DNA of 64,000 bases from Sinorhizobium kostiense. Lineage in GTDB: Bacteria > Pseudomonadota > Alphaproteobacteria > Rhizobiales > Rhizobiaceae. The stretch lies in the NCBI RefSeq assembly GCF_017874595.1, contig NZ_JAGILA010000001.1, forward strand, positions 124,001-188,000, written 5' to 3'. Below, in pieces: positions 45,884 to 54,591 of this stretch. The translations under genes and the position numbers were made by a program. Numbering within the stretch: position 1 is the stretch's first letter; each line of letters begins with the position of its first letter. The notes beneath the pieces are model-generated. The model worked only from the letters and a program-made list of their open reading frames with translations, was not told where the DNA came from and made no database searches.

Positions 45884-46420
45884 TCATGGAATTTCCTTGG
45901 TGGCAAGGTCGGGCTGCGTCGGCGGCGGGCCTTCGGCACCGAACGGGTTCAGCTTGTCCTTGTAACCGCGCAGCGGGAAATCCTTGCGCTGGGGAAAGCC
46001 CTCGAAGCCTTCCCACATGTAGATCCGGCGCAGGTCGGGGTGTCCGATAAAGCTGATGCCGTACATGTCCCAGGCCTCGCGCTCGTGCCAGTTGGCAGTG
46101 CGCCACACCCCGGTGACCGAGGGGACCACGGGGGGATCGCCAAGCCGGCACTTGATGCGAACCCGCCATTTGTTCGGCAGCGAATAGAGGTGGTAAACCG
46201 TCTCGAACCGCGGCGTATCGGGAAAGCGATCAACCCCACAGATGTCCGAGAGGAAATTGAACCGAAGCGCCGGATGGTCTTTCAGGAAGAGGCAGAACTC
46301 GACGATCTTGTCCGGCGGAACGACGAAGACGTGGATGCCGTGCGCGACGCCGAGGTCTTGGATGGCTCCCCCGAAGCGATCCATGATCAGAACTGGGTTG
46401 AGAGGCGCCACCACGCTCAT
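45884..46420 (-). CDS. nuoC: NADH-quinone oxidoreductase subunit C
   Basis: This 178-residue subunit has the NuoC signatures [23 protein letters not shown] (key region about 108-130) and [13 protein letters not shown]. The start at 46420 overlaps the nuoB stop by 4 bp (ATGA); a longer frame reads through nuoB and is rejected. It is part of the peripheral arm connecting module. Confidence 0.95.
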   Translation of the reverse strand: MSVVAPLNPVLIMDRFGGAIQDLGVAHGIHVFVVPPDKIVEFCLFLKDHPALRFNFLSDICGVDRFPDTPRFETVYHLYSLPNKWRVRIKCRLGDPPVVPSVTGVWRTANWHEREAWDMYGISFIGHPDLRRIYMWEGFEGFPQRKDFPLRGYKDKLNPFGAEGPPPTQPDLATKEIP

Positions 46421-46920
46421 GACGCTGCGACTCGATCCAGAGGCGTGCCGGCGAGCGCCCGAGACCTCTTGATCTTCTCTTGGAGCAGCAGGAAACCATG
46501 CATCAGCGCTTCCGGCCGAGGCGGACAGCCGGGCACGTGCACGTCGACGGGCACGAAGGTTTCCGAACCCTGAACCACGGCATAGGTGTTGTAGACCCCG
46601 CCCGAGATAGCGCAGGTGCCCATTGCAATCACCCAGCGCGGCTCCGGCATCTGGTCGTAAAGCCGGCGCACGACGGGCGCGAATTTCCGGGTTACGGTGC
46701 CGGCGATGATCATCACGTCCGATTGCCGCGGAGACGGGCGAAACACCACGCCGAACCGGTCGAGGTCGTAGCGCGCGCAGCCGGCCGAGATCATTTCGAT
46801 AGCGCAACAGGCAATGCCGAAGGTCTCGGGCCACAGCGCCGATCTCCGGCTCCAGTTGATGACGCTGTCGGCCGTGGTGAACAGGACGCTGTCGCGGATC
46901 GCGTCGCCTACTCCTCCCAT
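46417..46920 (-). CDS. nuoB: NADH-quinone oxidoreductase subunit B
   Basis: This 167-residue subunit binds the terminal 4Fe-4S cluster N2. The tandem cysteines are in [10 protein letters not shown] and the others in GTCAISGG and VPGCPPRPE. It starts at 46920, overlapping the nuoA end by 13 bp and with GGAGG-type sequence upstream inside nuoA. It hands electrons to quinone together with NuoD. Confidence 0.97.
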   Translation of the reverse strand: MGGVGDAIRDSVLFTTADSVINWSRRSALWPETFGIACCAIEMISAGCARYDLDRFGVVFRPSPRQSDVMIIAGTVTRKFAPVVRRLYDQMPEPRWVIAMGTCAISGGVYNTYAVVQGSETFVPVDVHVPGCPPRPEALMHGFLLLQEKIKRSRALAGTPLDRVAAS

Positions 46921-47273
46921 TCCAGCGCTCCCTTCAGCCACGCATAGGCAAAACCCACGAGCAGCAGCACAATGAAGACGAACATCTCGACATAGCCGAT
47001 GAGCCCGATGTCCTTCAGGACGACGGCCCAGGGAAAGAGGAACATCGCCTCGACATCGAAGACTACCAACAGGATTGCAACAATGAAGAAGGGCACCCTG
47101 AAGCGCCCGCCGGCGGCCTCGCCTGCCGGGTCCATGCCGCATTCATAGGGCATGTTCTTCGCGGGATAGGGATTGGACGGGCGGAGCAGCGAGGAGACAA
47201 AAAGGGTCGCCAACGCCACCAGAACGATCCCGGCGACCATTATGAGAACCGGCAGGAATTCCATTGCCGTCAT
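46908..47273 (-). CDS. nuoA: NADH-quinone oxidoreductase subunit A
   Basis: This 121-residue, three-helix membrane subunit has the conserved cysteine loop [14 protein letters not shown] and the second-helix acidic pair [13 protein letters not shown]. It is the first gene of the leftward nuoABCDEFG operon. An ATG nine bases later is an alternative start. The 400-bp upstream region contains dyads that may be regulator sites. Confidence 0.96.
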   Translation of the reverse strand: MTAMEFLPVLIMVAGIVLVALATLFVSSLLRPSNPYPAKNMPYECGMDPAGEAAGGRFRVPFFIVAILLVVFDVEAMFLFPWAVVLKDIGLIGYVEMFVFIVLLLVGFAYAWLKGALEWEE

Positions 47274-47673
47274 AGCATCCGCCCCGACAAACGAGGGCTT
47301 TGCTCAGGCCGCGACCAGACCCAATCCCGGGCGAAAAATGCCGTCGCCCATGGAAGCGGCTTGGGCAATCCTTTGGTTAGGACTCTATTCCGTCAAGCCG
47401 ATCATTGCAAATCCAATCGAGTGGCATCTCCTCGAGGACCCACAACGGTTTAGGCCGGGACCTAAACCTCCGTATAGTTCATCCCCATCCAGTTGGTACC
47501 CGATCGTTCCTCCTGCTCAATAGTCAGGCCGGGAAGCCTGTTGCTATTGTTATTGCAATCTCCCGCGGACCCGTAGCTCCGAAAATGTGCGGGAGCCGCA
47601 GGGAATGAGAGGCGCTGTTACGGCGCTTGTGAAACTCGAAAGCGAAGTCGCCCTATTCACCATCGAGGTGCGG
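47274..47673. other. Divergent regulatory region between nuoA and a small secreted protein gene
   Basis: No convincing gene lies in this 400-bp stretch. It holds the dyads at 47447-47477, placed about 175-205 bp upstream of both divergent genes. No clear FixK/FNR box or sigma-54 promoter was found by eye. Confidence 0.55.
47447..47477. promoter_or_regulatory. Overlapping dyads upstream of nuoA
   Basis: GGTTTAGG-CCGGGA-CCTAAACC (47447-47468) is a perfect 8-bp inverted repeat. It overlaps CTAAAC-CTCC-GTATAG (47462-47477), a 6-4-6 dyad with one mismatch that resembles the perfect dyad CTATAC-CAAC-GTATAG found near the response-regulator genes (49263-49278). Confidence 0.45.
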
Positions 47674-47997
47674 ATGATGAGCAAGCGAGGGGTTACTCTT
47701 ATGGCACTCGTGATCGCTGCCCCCGCAGCAGCGCATGATGCAACGCCGACTGCGGCACAACCGACGGGCTGGACTTATCCGTTTTCGTGCTGCAGCGGGC
47801 TGGACTGTCGCGAGATCCGCAGCCAGGCGGTTCTCGAGGGCCCCCGCGGATACGTCATCAAGCTTACCGGGGAGCTCATTACGTCACGAGATACTCGCAT
47901 CAGGAACAGCCCGGATGGACAGTTTCACCACTGCACAGTAGCAGGGGAGCCCACCGGTCGCACCATTTGTCTCTTCGTTCCCCCACGTTCCTTCTGA
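47674..47997 (+). CDS. Small secreted cysteine-containing protein
   Basis: This 107-residue protein has a signal peptide (cleavage near AAPAAAHD, residue 18-20) and a short mature domain with a CCSGLDC motif and two more cysteines (HHCTV, TICLF). The pattern suggests one or two disulfides or metal binding in the periplasm. Double ATG at 47674/47677. It is divergent from nuoA and followed 12 bp later by another hypothetical gene. Similar proteins are known only as hypothetical; no function is proposed. Confidence 0.6.
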   Translation: MMSKRGVTLMALVIAAPAAAHDATPTAAQPTGWTYPFSCCSGLDCREIRSQAVLEGPRGYVIKLTGELITSRDTRIRNSPDGQFHHCTVAGEPTGRTICLFVPPRSF

Positions 47998-48009
47998 AGG
48001 ATAGTCGCC

Positions 48010-48360
48010 ATGACACAGGAACTCAGCCGTATTGAAATCGATCTGGTCCCGTTGAATCTTTTTTCCGAACGCGTGCCGGAGGGCTGGACGATAGTACCGG
48101 GCAGCCCGGTGCAAATATCGCCGGGCTATCAAGAACAGCCGAATTCCGGTTCCGTGGAACATCTGATGACATTTTCCGTCGTGCCCCGAGAAACAACGGC
48201 GTCTCGCGGGAGGCAGGTATCGCTCGCCGGGCAGTCTGCATTCACGCTTTACGTGACGGGGACGCTGTTCGGTCTGTCGCTGTATTCGCTCGAGCTCGTC
48301 CGACTGGTCGAGGATTTCGACGAGTCTTGTCCTCCGGAGTATTCCAGGACCATTCATTAA
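48010..48360 (+). CDS. Hypothetical DcrB-like protein
   Basis: This 116-residue protein has no signal peptide or membrane segment. Its pattern of alternating strands (WTIVPGSPVQISPG, HLMTFSVVPRE, FTLYVTGTLFGLSLYSLELVRL) resembles small DcrB/DUF1795-type folds, a weak resemblance. It follows the secreted protein gene by 12 bp and is probably in the same transcript. Function unknown. Confidence 0.5.
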   Translation: MTQELSRIEIDLVPLNLFSERVPEGWTIVPGSPVQISPGYQEQPNSGSVEHLMTFSVVPRETTASRGRQVSLAGQSAFTLYVTGTLFGLSLYSLELVRLVEDFDESCPPEYSRTIH

Positions 48361-48437
48361 AGGGACAAATCTGCAGACCCTATTGCCTTCGCTTTAAGGA
48401 CAAGGACATGCACAAACAGTGGGAAGCAGGAATTCGT

Positions 48438-49088
48438 TCAATCGCGCGCGCTTTTAGCGCTCTGCGGCCTTTCCGGCGTGAGTTGCAGTTTGTCCGCCAT
48501 CCGGGCGAGCTCTGGCAAAGATTTTGCACGCATTTTGTACATGACCTGGCTGCGGTGAACCTTCACGGTAATTTCGCTTACGCCAAGGTCGGCGGCGATT
48601 TGCTTGTTCAACAATCCCGTTACCACCAAAGACATCACCTCGCGCTCGCGCGGCGTCAGGCTTCCGAAGTTTTCACGTAACGTCTCCAGTGCCTTTTCAT
48701 TCTCGAGCCAGGCGCGGTCGCGTGCCAGCCCGACGTGAACGGCGTCGAGCAGATCTTGGTCACGGAAGGGCTTGGTCAGGAACTCAATCGCGCCTTCTTT
48801 CATCGCTTGGACGGTCATGGGAATGTCGCCGTGCCCGGTTATGAAGACGATCGGGAGCTGGATATTGGCTCGAGACAGTTCTCGCTGAAATTCAAGGCCG
48901 CTCTTTCCCGGTAACCGGACGTCGAGGACGAGGCAGGACGGCCCCTGAGGTCTGCCGGACCGGAAGAAGTCGTCGACCGAGGCGAGGAGCCTGACTTCGA
49001 AACCGACGGACCGAAGCAGGCTTCCCAGCGCGTCGCGCAGCGCAGGATCATCATCAATCACGATGACTGTGGCTGCCATTTCTGTCAT
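48438..49088 (-). CDS. FixJ-like response regulator
   Basis: This 216-residue regulator has a receiver domain (residues about 6-120, acceptor Asp56 in LVLDVRLPG, conserved Lys in FLTKPF) and a LuxR-type helix-turn-helix (about 143-200, with LTPREREVMSLVVTG and NKQIAADLGVSEITVKVHRS). This layout is shared by FixJ, TodT and StyR. The likely partner is the multi-PAS kinase at 49917-53051. It lies between the two halves of the nuo genes and may control them. Confidence 0.9.
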   Translation of the reverse strand: MTEMAATVIVIDDDPALRDALGSLLRSVGFEVRLLASVDDFFRSGRPQGPSCLVLDVRLPGKSGLEFQRELSRANIQLPIVFITGHGDIPMTVQAMKEGAIEFLTKPFRDQDLLDAVHVGLARDRAWLENEKALETLRENFGSLTPREREVMSLVVTGLLNKQIAADLGVSEITVKVHRSQVMYKMRAKSLPELARMADKLQLTPERPQSAKSARD

Positions 49089-49376
49089 GTCAGCACCCTC
49101 AAGCAGGACCTCGCGGCCGCATCTGGTCGGGGGGTGATCGGTAACAGAGCACCGGTCACGCGAACAAGCCGCCCTCTTCAGAGCCCCAAAACGAAGTCGT
49201 GCCCATTATTACATCAGCCACAAGCCACTTCAACGCTCGCGTGGCGACCCGTTTTAAGCGAGCTATACCAACGTATAGCTACCCGAGCCTTCGCCAAGCT
49301 TGCATGCTGGTATAGGTCACCACTTGGCTACAACTCTAGATTCTCGCAAAACGCCGACCGCGAACTGGAGGCGGAA
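49089..49376. other. Intergenic region between the response regulator and receiver genes
   Basis: This 288-bp gap separates divergent regulator genes. It carries the perfect dyad at 49261-49280. A longer frame covering this gap and the receiver gene is not supported by codon pattern. Confidence 0.5.
49261..49280. promoter_or_regulatory. Perfect 20-bp dyad, candidate site of the FixJ-like regulator
   Basis: AGCTATAC-CAAC-GTATAGCT is a perfect palindrome with a 4-base centre. Its inner form CTATAC-N4-GTATAG has the same layout as the TodT/StyR target ATAAAC-N4-GTTTAT, and a related copy lies upstream of nuoA. Confidence 0.5.
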
Positions 49377-49769
49377 GTGCCAACAAAGAAGCCTCTGATT
49401 GCAATCGTCGATGACGACCAGTCGATGCGTGAGGCTACCAGGGGTCTCATGAGATCCCTGGGGTTTGACGCGGAGGCGTTTTCGTCCGCCGCCGATTTCT
49501 TGAAATCGAGTGATCTTCACCGAACGGACTGCCTGGTAACTGACATCCATATGCCGGGGATGAGTGGGCTGGATCTGCATCGCCGACTCGTTGCTCTGGG
49601 TGAAAGCATTCCGACGGTCCTGATCACTGCCTTTCCGAACTGGACCGTGCACGCTCGTGACCTGGGCCGGGACGTTGTCGGCTATCTGGAAAAGCCGTTT
49701 AGTGAACAGGACCTGCTGAAGTGCATCCAGTCTGCATTGGCGCGCAGGAGCGATGGCAAGAGTGATTGA
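49377..49769 (+). CDS. Single-domain response regulator receiver
   Basis: This 130-residue protein is only a receiver domain: acidic pocket IVDDD near residues 10-14, acceptor Asp56 in LVTDIHMPGMSG, conserved Lys in YLEKPF. It has no output domain. The start is a GTG at 49377 with GGAGG about 6 bases upstream. It is divergent from the FixJ-like gene and may compete for phosphate or regulate the kinase. Confidence 0.85.
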   Translation: MPTKKPLIAIVDDDQSMREATRGLMRSLGFDAEAFSSAADFLKSSDLHRTDCLVTDIHMPGMSGLDLHRRLVALGESIPTVLITAFPNWTVHARDLGRDVVGYLEKPFSEQDLLKCIQSALARRSDGKSD

Positions 49770-49780
49770 TGACGATCGCT

Positions 49781-49855
49781 CTACAGCGCCTCATCAGACG
49801 CGCAAAGGTCGCCGCAGCACTTTGAATTGCTGCATGTGTCTGTCCTTGATCAGGG
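49781..49855 (+). repeat. Dispersed intergenic repeat, copy C (longest)
   Basis: The element reads CTACAGCGCC, TCAGACGCGCAAAGGTCGC, AGCACTTTGAATTGCTGCAT and GTCCTTGATC in order. It shares about 45-50 bp with copy A (2883-2936) and the flanking parts of copy B (40219-40270). It lies between the convergent receiver and kinase genes. CAGCA-(CTTTGAAT)-TGCTG can form a small stem. Confidence 0.6.
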
Positions 49856-49916
49856 CTAACTAGGAGACATGCAGTTGCCAGGATTTTTTCGCAACGGGAT
49901 TCATTCAGGCCGGAGT

Positions 49917-52900
49917 CTAGCCCGCTTGCTTGTCAGGGGCGCCCTCGTCCGGCTCTGAAGGCAGGCGGAATTGAAACACAGCGCCGGAAGGATCGTTCGC
50001 CCCAGCCCATAGCCGTCCGCCATGCGCCTCGATGATCGAACGGCAGATGGCCAGGCCCATGCCGAGGCCCTCCGCTTTCGTCGTATAGAAAGCCTCGAAC
50101 ACGCGCTCCGAACTTTCGGGCTCCAGACCGGCGCCCGTGTCCTGCACCGCTACCAGCACGCACCCGGCAGCCTCGAGGCTCGAGCTGATCAGCAACTCGC
50201 GTCGCCCGTCCGTCACCTTCTTCATGGCGTCGATGCCGTTCATCAGCAGGTTCAAAACGACCTGCTGCAACTGCACCCGGTCGCCCGTAACCGGCGGGAG
50301 GTCGTGCGCCAGCTCCGTCCTCACCAGGATGCGATGGCGGCGCACCTCGCCATGAACGAGGGCTATCGTATCTTCGATGAGGGCGTTGAGGTCCACTTGC
50401 ATGGAAACAATGGGCGTCTTCTTGAGCAGCGCGCGCACCCGGCCGATCACCTCCCCTGCCCGCTGCCCGTCCCGTAAGATGCGGTGCAGCGTCTCTCGAA
50501 CCTCGTCGATGTCGGGGGGCTGGCTTGCGAGCCAGCGCAGGGCCGCGTTGGCGTTGGTGACCACGGCCGCAAGGGGCTGATTGACCTCGTGGGCGATCGA
50601 CGAGGTCAGCGCTCCCATCGTCGTCACGCGTGTGACATGTGCCAGCTCCGCCTGCGCCTTCTGCAGTGCTTCCTCCGCCCGCTTCCGGTCTTCGATATCG
50701 ACGAGAAATCCGTACCACTTGAGAACGTTTCCGTGATCATCCCTGAGCGGTACGGCGCTTTCCAACCACCAGCGATACTCGCCGTCGGCCGCGCGGCGGA
50801 CACGCACTTCGGCCTCGAACGGGCGGCCCGTAGCCATGGAGGCGCGCCATCTGGACCTATACTGCTCGAGGTCGTCTGGGTGAATTCGGGCTTCCGGCTT
50901 CCAGCCTTCGTTGGACATTTCTTCCCGGGAGAGGCCCGTGAACTCCTGCCAACGCCGGTTGATGAAATCGACGGCGCCGTCAGGCAGCGCGGTCCACACC
51001 ATAGCCGGAACCGTCTCGATCACTTCGCGCAGCTCCTCCTCGCTCCGCAGGGCAGCCTCTTCGGCGCGTCTGCGCTCGGTGACGTCTTCGCACACGATCA
51101 GGATGACGGGTCGTTTCTTGATAAGCATCGCTCGGGCGGTTTCGCGGACCCAGAGCATCGATCCGTCCTTGCGAATCTTGCGCAGCTCCCAGCTCATGGC
51201 GCGGCCGAGATGCTCGAGGCAGGCGGCCGCATGCCTCTGGACGGCGTCTCGGTCCGGCTCGTAGAAAACGTCCTGCACGGGACGGCCGATCAGCTCGCCG
51301 ACCGCATAGCCGAGCTGTTCCGCGCCGAACGGATTCACGGACACGATGGTGCCGGTCGCATCCACCATGAAGTACATTGTCGGGTTGTTCTCGAATACGG
51401 CCCTCCACTGCTCCTCGCTGTCTCGCAGCGCCTCCTCCACCCGTTTGCGCTCGGTAATGTCCTGGATCGTGCCGAACATGCTGCGCGGCCGGCCAGAGGC
51501 GTCTTTTGTCAGATCGCCCTGGCTGTGGACGATGCGCAACTCGCCGCTTGGCCTGACAATGCGGTACTCGAGTTCGTAGCGGCCTTCGCCACTCACGGCC
51601 TTTGTTGCGGTCTGGCTCCAGTATGATCGATCGTCAGGATGTATCCGCTCGACCGCCTCGGCAAGACTGACCACCATGCCGGGCCGCGGCGCCATCCCGA
51701 AAATGCGAAATGTCTCTTCCGACCACATCAGACTGTCGGTGCCGAGATCCCGTTCCCAGTAGCCGACATGGGCTACGCGCTGAGCTTCGGCAAAGTTGGC
51801 CTCGCTTCGCCGCAGACCCTCCAATGTCTCCTTGAGGCGGGAAGTCATGAGCGTGAACGCCTGGGCGAGCAGGCCGACCTCGTCGTTCCGGCGAAACTCG
51901 GGCACATCCTGCCATTCGTCCCTTGCGATCGCGTTCGCTGCCCGAGTGAGGGTTGTCAGCGGCCGCAACATGCGTCCGATCAGCGCCAGTCCGAGCAGGA
52001 CGAAGACGGTGACGATCACCGCGCCGACGCCGATCGAGAGATAGGCTGCACGATAGACAGGGCTCAGGAAATCCGCCGCCGGCACCGCCGAGATGATGGT
52101 CCACTCGAGTGCGCCCGGTCCTACGACGCGGTCGACGGCCGCATAGATCCTGCCCTGCGCAGGGTCATTGAAAGAAAATGCTGCCGGCTCGGATGACGCG
52201 GACCCGACGATCCCGGGGGACCGACGAAGGTAGCGCGCGGTCTCGGCAACGATCGGATCGGCGGAGTCCGATGCCTGCAGGCGCAGATGCCCGCCATCCG
52301 CAGCAATCGTGACGGGTGAAACTCCTCCCGACGCGCCGATCAGATCTCCGTTGGCATCGATGATGAAGGCCCGGCCGTTCTCGCCGATTTCAAGTGTCTG
52401 CAGGAATCTGGAAAGCTCGGTCAGGATGAGATCAATGCCGCCCACCCCGATGAAATTGCCGTTCTGATCCGACACCGGGGCGGCGAGCGAGACGCCGAGG
52501 ACCGGCTCGGCTGCGCCGAGGTAGGGCTCGGTCCAGTACCGCTCGCCCGTTTCTTTCGCCTGTTGGTACCAGATCCTTTCGCGTGCATCGAACGTGCCTT
52601 CGGCCTTCCGCAAACGGCCGATCCTGCCGCCGGGCAAGGCTTCGAACTCGCGCAGGACGCCGGCGCGAAAGTTATCGGTCATCAGAAACACGACGCTTGA
52701 ATCGGCCATTCGCCCGACCGAGACGAGCCCGCCGGCCTGGTTGCCGAAGAACATCCAATCGACGTCGGGATCTTCGGCCAGCAATGCATGGAGCTCTCGC
52801 GCGACGGCCTGCTGGTCGCCAAGCGACAGGTCGCGTCGCACAAGGTCGCTCGCCAATCGCGACACGGCGTTGTCGGCGCCGCGCATCATCTGGTCGACAT

Positions 52901-53051
52901 CGCGATGCACGGCCTGCGTCACCTCTCGGATCAGGCGCTCGGACATGATCGAGACGATGACGTTTCCGGTCCAGATCCACATCCCCGCCAGTACGAGACT
53001 TAGAACGAGAGCGACGCAGGCGACGGGGAAGATTAAGCGATGTCGTAACAT
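49917..53051 (-). CDS. Cache/HAMP/multi-PAS sensor histidine kinase
   Basis: This 1044-residue kinase has a first membrane helix (about 8-30), a periplasmic double Cache sensor region (to about 325), a second helix (about 335-360), HAMP, then three PAS domains (about 430-545, 550-670, 675-800). HisKA follows with His821 in SIAHEVNQPL, then HATPase with DTGAGL and GLGMGLAICRS. Kinases of this layout pair with FixJ-type regulators. It starts 100 bp after nuoN on the same strand and may be co-transcribed with nuoJ-N. Confidence 0.9.
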   Translation of the reverse strand: MLRHRLIFPVACVALVLSLVLAGMWIWTGNVIVSIMSERLIREVTQAVHRDVDQMMRGADNAVSRLASDLVRRDLSLGDQQAVARELHALLAEDPDVDWMFFGNQAGGLVSVGRMADSSVVFLMTDNFRAGVLREFEALPGGRIGRLRKAEGTFDARERIWYQQAKETGERYWTEPYLGAAEPVLGVSLAAPVSDQNGNFIGVGGIDLILTELSRFLQTLEIGENGRAFIIDANGDLIGASGGVSPVTIAADGGHLRLQASDSADPIVAETARYLRRSPGIVGSASSEPAAFSFNDPAQGRIYAAVDRVVGPGALEWTIISAVPAADFLSPVYRAAYLSIGVGAVIVTVFVLLGLALIGRMLRPLTTLTRAANAIARDEWQDVPEFRRNDEVGLLAQAFTLMTSRLKETLEGLRRSEANFAEAQRVAHVGYWERDLGTDSLMWSEETFRIFGMAPRPGMVVSLAEAVERIHPDDRSYWSQTATKAVSGEGRYELEYRIVRPSGELRIVHSQGDLTKDASGRPRSMFGTIQDITERKRVEEALRDSEEQWRAVFENNPTMYFMVDATGTIVSVNPFGAEQLGYAVGELIGRPVQDVFYEPDRDAVQRHAAACLEHLGRAMSWELRKIRKDGSMLWVRETARAMLIKKRPVILIVCEDVTERRRAEEAALRSEEELREVIETVPAMVWTALPDGAVDFINRRWQEFTGLSREEMSNEGWKPEARIHPDDLEQYRSRWRASMATGRPFEAEVRVRRAADGEYRWWLESAVPLRDDHGNVLKWYGFLVDIEDRKRAEEALQKAQAELAHVTRVTTMGALTSSIAHEVNQPLAAVVTNANAALRWLASQPPDIDEVRETLHRILRDGQRAGEVIGRVRALLKKTPIVSMQVDLNALIEDTIALVHGEVRRHRILVRTELAHDLPPVTGDRVQLQQVVLNLLMNGIDAMKKVTDGRRELLISSSLEAAGCVLVAVQDTGAGLEPESSERVFEAFYTTKAEGLGMGLAICRSIIEAHGGRLWAGANDPSGAVFQFRLPSEPDEGAPDKQAG

Positions 53052-53151
53052 GATCGCCGAGTTCCCCCAGACAATCAGACAGATATTCTTGGGGCTATAT
53101 TGCGCTCATGGATCGCCACTCGCAATCCGCGACGCTTTTGCAGATCCCGCG

Positions 53152-54591
53152 CTAGCCGCCGAACACCGACGTCTGCGCAAGCCTCAGAAACCACGCCGGA
53201 AAGAGGCCGATGCCGATCGTGCCGGCCGCGGTGACGGCAAGCGTCGTGCGGACGGCCGGCGTCAGCGCCGGCTCGAAGGTCCTTGTCGGCTCGCGCATGT
53301 AGATCACCATCACGACCCGGATATAGAAATAGGCGGCGACGGCGCTCAAAAGCACGGCGATTACGGCAAGCGCGACGAAGCCCCGCTCGACGAGCGCGAC
53401 CAGCACGTAGAACTTGGCGAAGAACCCCGCCGTCGGCGGAATGCCGGCGAGCGAGAAGAGATAGAGCAGCATCAGGAGCGCCAACCCGGGATGCCATTTC
53501 GAGAGGCCGGCATAGTCCTCGATCGTCTCGCCCAGGAAGTCGCCGCTCCGCATCATGATCACGATGCTGAATATGCCGAGGTTCATGAAGGCGTAGATCA
53601 GCAGGTAGAGCATCACGCTGGCGATGCCGTCCGCGCCGCCGGCGACCACGCCGAAGACGGCAAAGCCCGCATGGGCGATGCTGGAATAGGCGAGAAGTCG
53701 CTTGAAGTTGTCCTGTACCAGCGCCACGAAGCTGCCGAGCGCCATCGTCACCACGGCAATGGCCGCGACGATGACCCAGGCATCCGACCCGGCGATCAGC
53801 GGGTTGAGGAAGACCCTGAGGATGATGGCGAAACCCGCCGCCTTGGGCCCGACCGACATGAAGGCGGTGATCGTCGTCGGCGCGCCTTCGTAGACATCCG
53901 GCACCCACATGTGAAACGGCACGGCGCCGATCTTGAAGACAAGGCCCGCGACGATGAAGACGACCGCGAGCAGCAGTGCCGGATCGAGAGGCTTGCCGGT
54001 CACAGCGGCGGCGACGCCGGCGAGCGCGGTCGTGCCGGTGAGCCCGTAGACGAGCGAGACGCCATAGAGGAAGATCGCGGTCGAGACCGCGCCGAGGATC
54101 ACATATTTCAGCGCCGCCTCGTTGGACCGCCGCTCCCGCCTGAGGAATCCGGTCAGCACATAGGTCGAGAGCGCCATCAGTTCGAGGCCCACATAGATGG
54201 AGAGGAGATCGACGGCCGAGGCCATGATCATCATTCCCGTGAGCGCGAAGAGGAGCAGGACATAGTATTCGCTGATCGCGATGCCCTCGATATCGGCATA
54301 TTTGCGCGAAAGCAGGAAGGTCAGCACGGTGGCGAGATAAAAAACCATCTTGAAGAAGACGGCGAAGCGGTCGGCGACGAACATGCCCGTGTAGGCCGGC
54401 CGAACCTCGGCCGCAAGCAAGACTGTCGCGAGCGCGGCGACGAGGACCACCGCGACGGAGGCCCAGACGAGCACATGCTCTTGTCCCCTCCGCACGAATT
54501 GCCCGAGGATCAGCAGGGCGCAGGCTCCGGTGATCACCAGGATTTCCGGAAGGCTTGCAAGCACCCATCGAAGAAGCTCGGCCGCGCTCAT
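53152..54591 (-). CDS. nuoN: NADH-quinone oxidoreductase subunit N
   Basis: This 479-residue proton-pumping antiporter-like subunit has about 14 helices. The charged residues needed for pumping are present: Glu in YVGLELMALSTY (TM5), Lys in GLVFKIGAVPFHMWVPDVY (TM7), Lys in SVGPKAAGF (TM8) and Lys in PPTAGFFAKFYVL (TM12). The start at 54591 overlaps the nuoM stop (ATGA). It ends the nuoJ-N operon, followed 100 bp later by the kinase gene. Confidence 0.95.
   Translation of the reverse strand: MSAAELLRWVLASLPEILVITGACALLILGQFVRRGQEHVLVWASVAVVLVAALATVLLAAEVRPAYTGMFVADRFAVFFKMVFYLATVLTFLLSRKYADIEGIAISEYYVLLLFALTGMMIMASAVDLLSIYVGLELMALSTYVLTGFLRRERRSNEAALKYVILGAVSTAIFLYGVSLVYGLTGTTALAGVAAAVTGKPLDPALLLAVVFIVAGLVFKIGAVPFHMWVPDVYEGAPTTITAFMSVGPKAAGFAIILRVFLNPLIAGSDAWVIVAAIAVVTMALGSFVALVQDNFKRLLAYSSIAHAGFAVFGVVAGGADGIASVMLYLLIYAFMNLGIFSIVIMMRSGDFLGETIEDYAGLSKWHPGLALLMLLYLFSLAGIPPTAGFFAKFYVLVALVERGFVALAVIAVLLSAVAAYFYIRVVMVIYMREPTRTFEPALTPAVRTTLAVTAAGTIGIGLFPAWFLRLAQTSVFGG

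Noticed and set aside
47274..47673. FixK/FNR box controlling nuoA
   Set aside because: No TTGAT-N4-ATCAA-like sequence was found in the region by eye.
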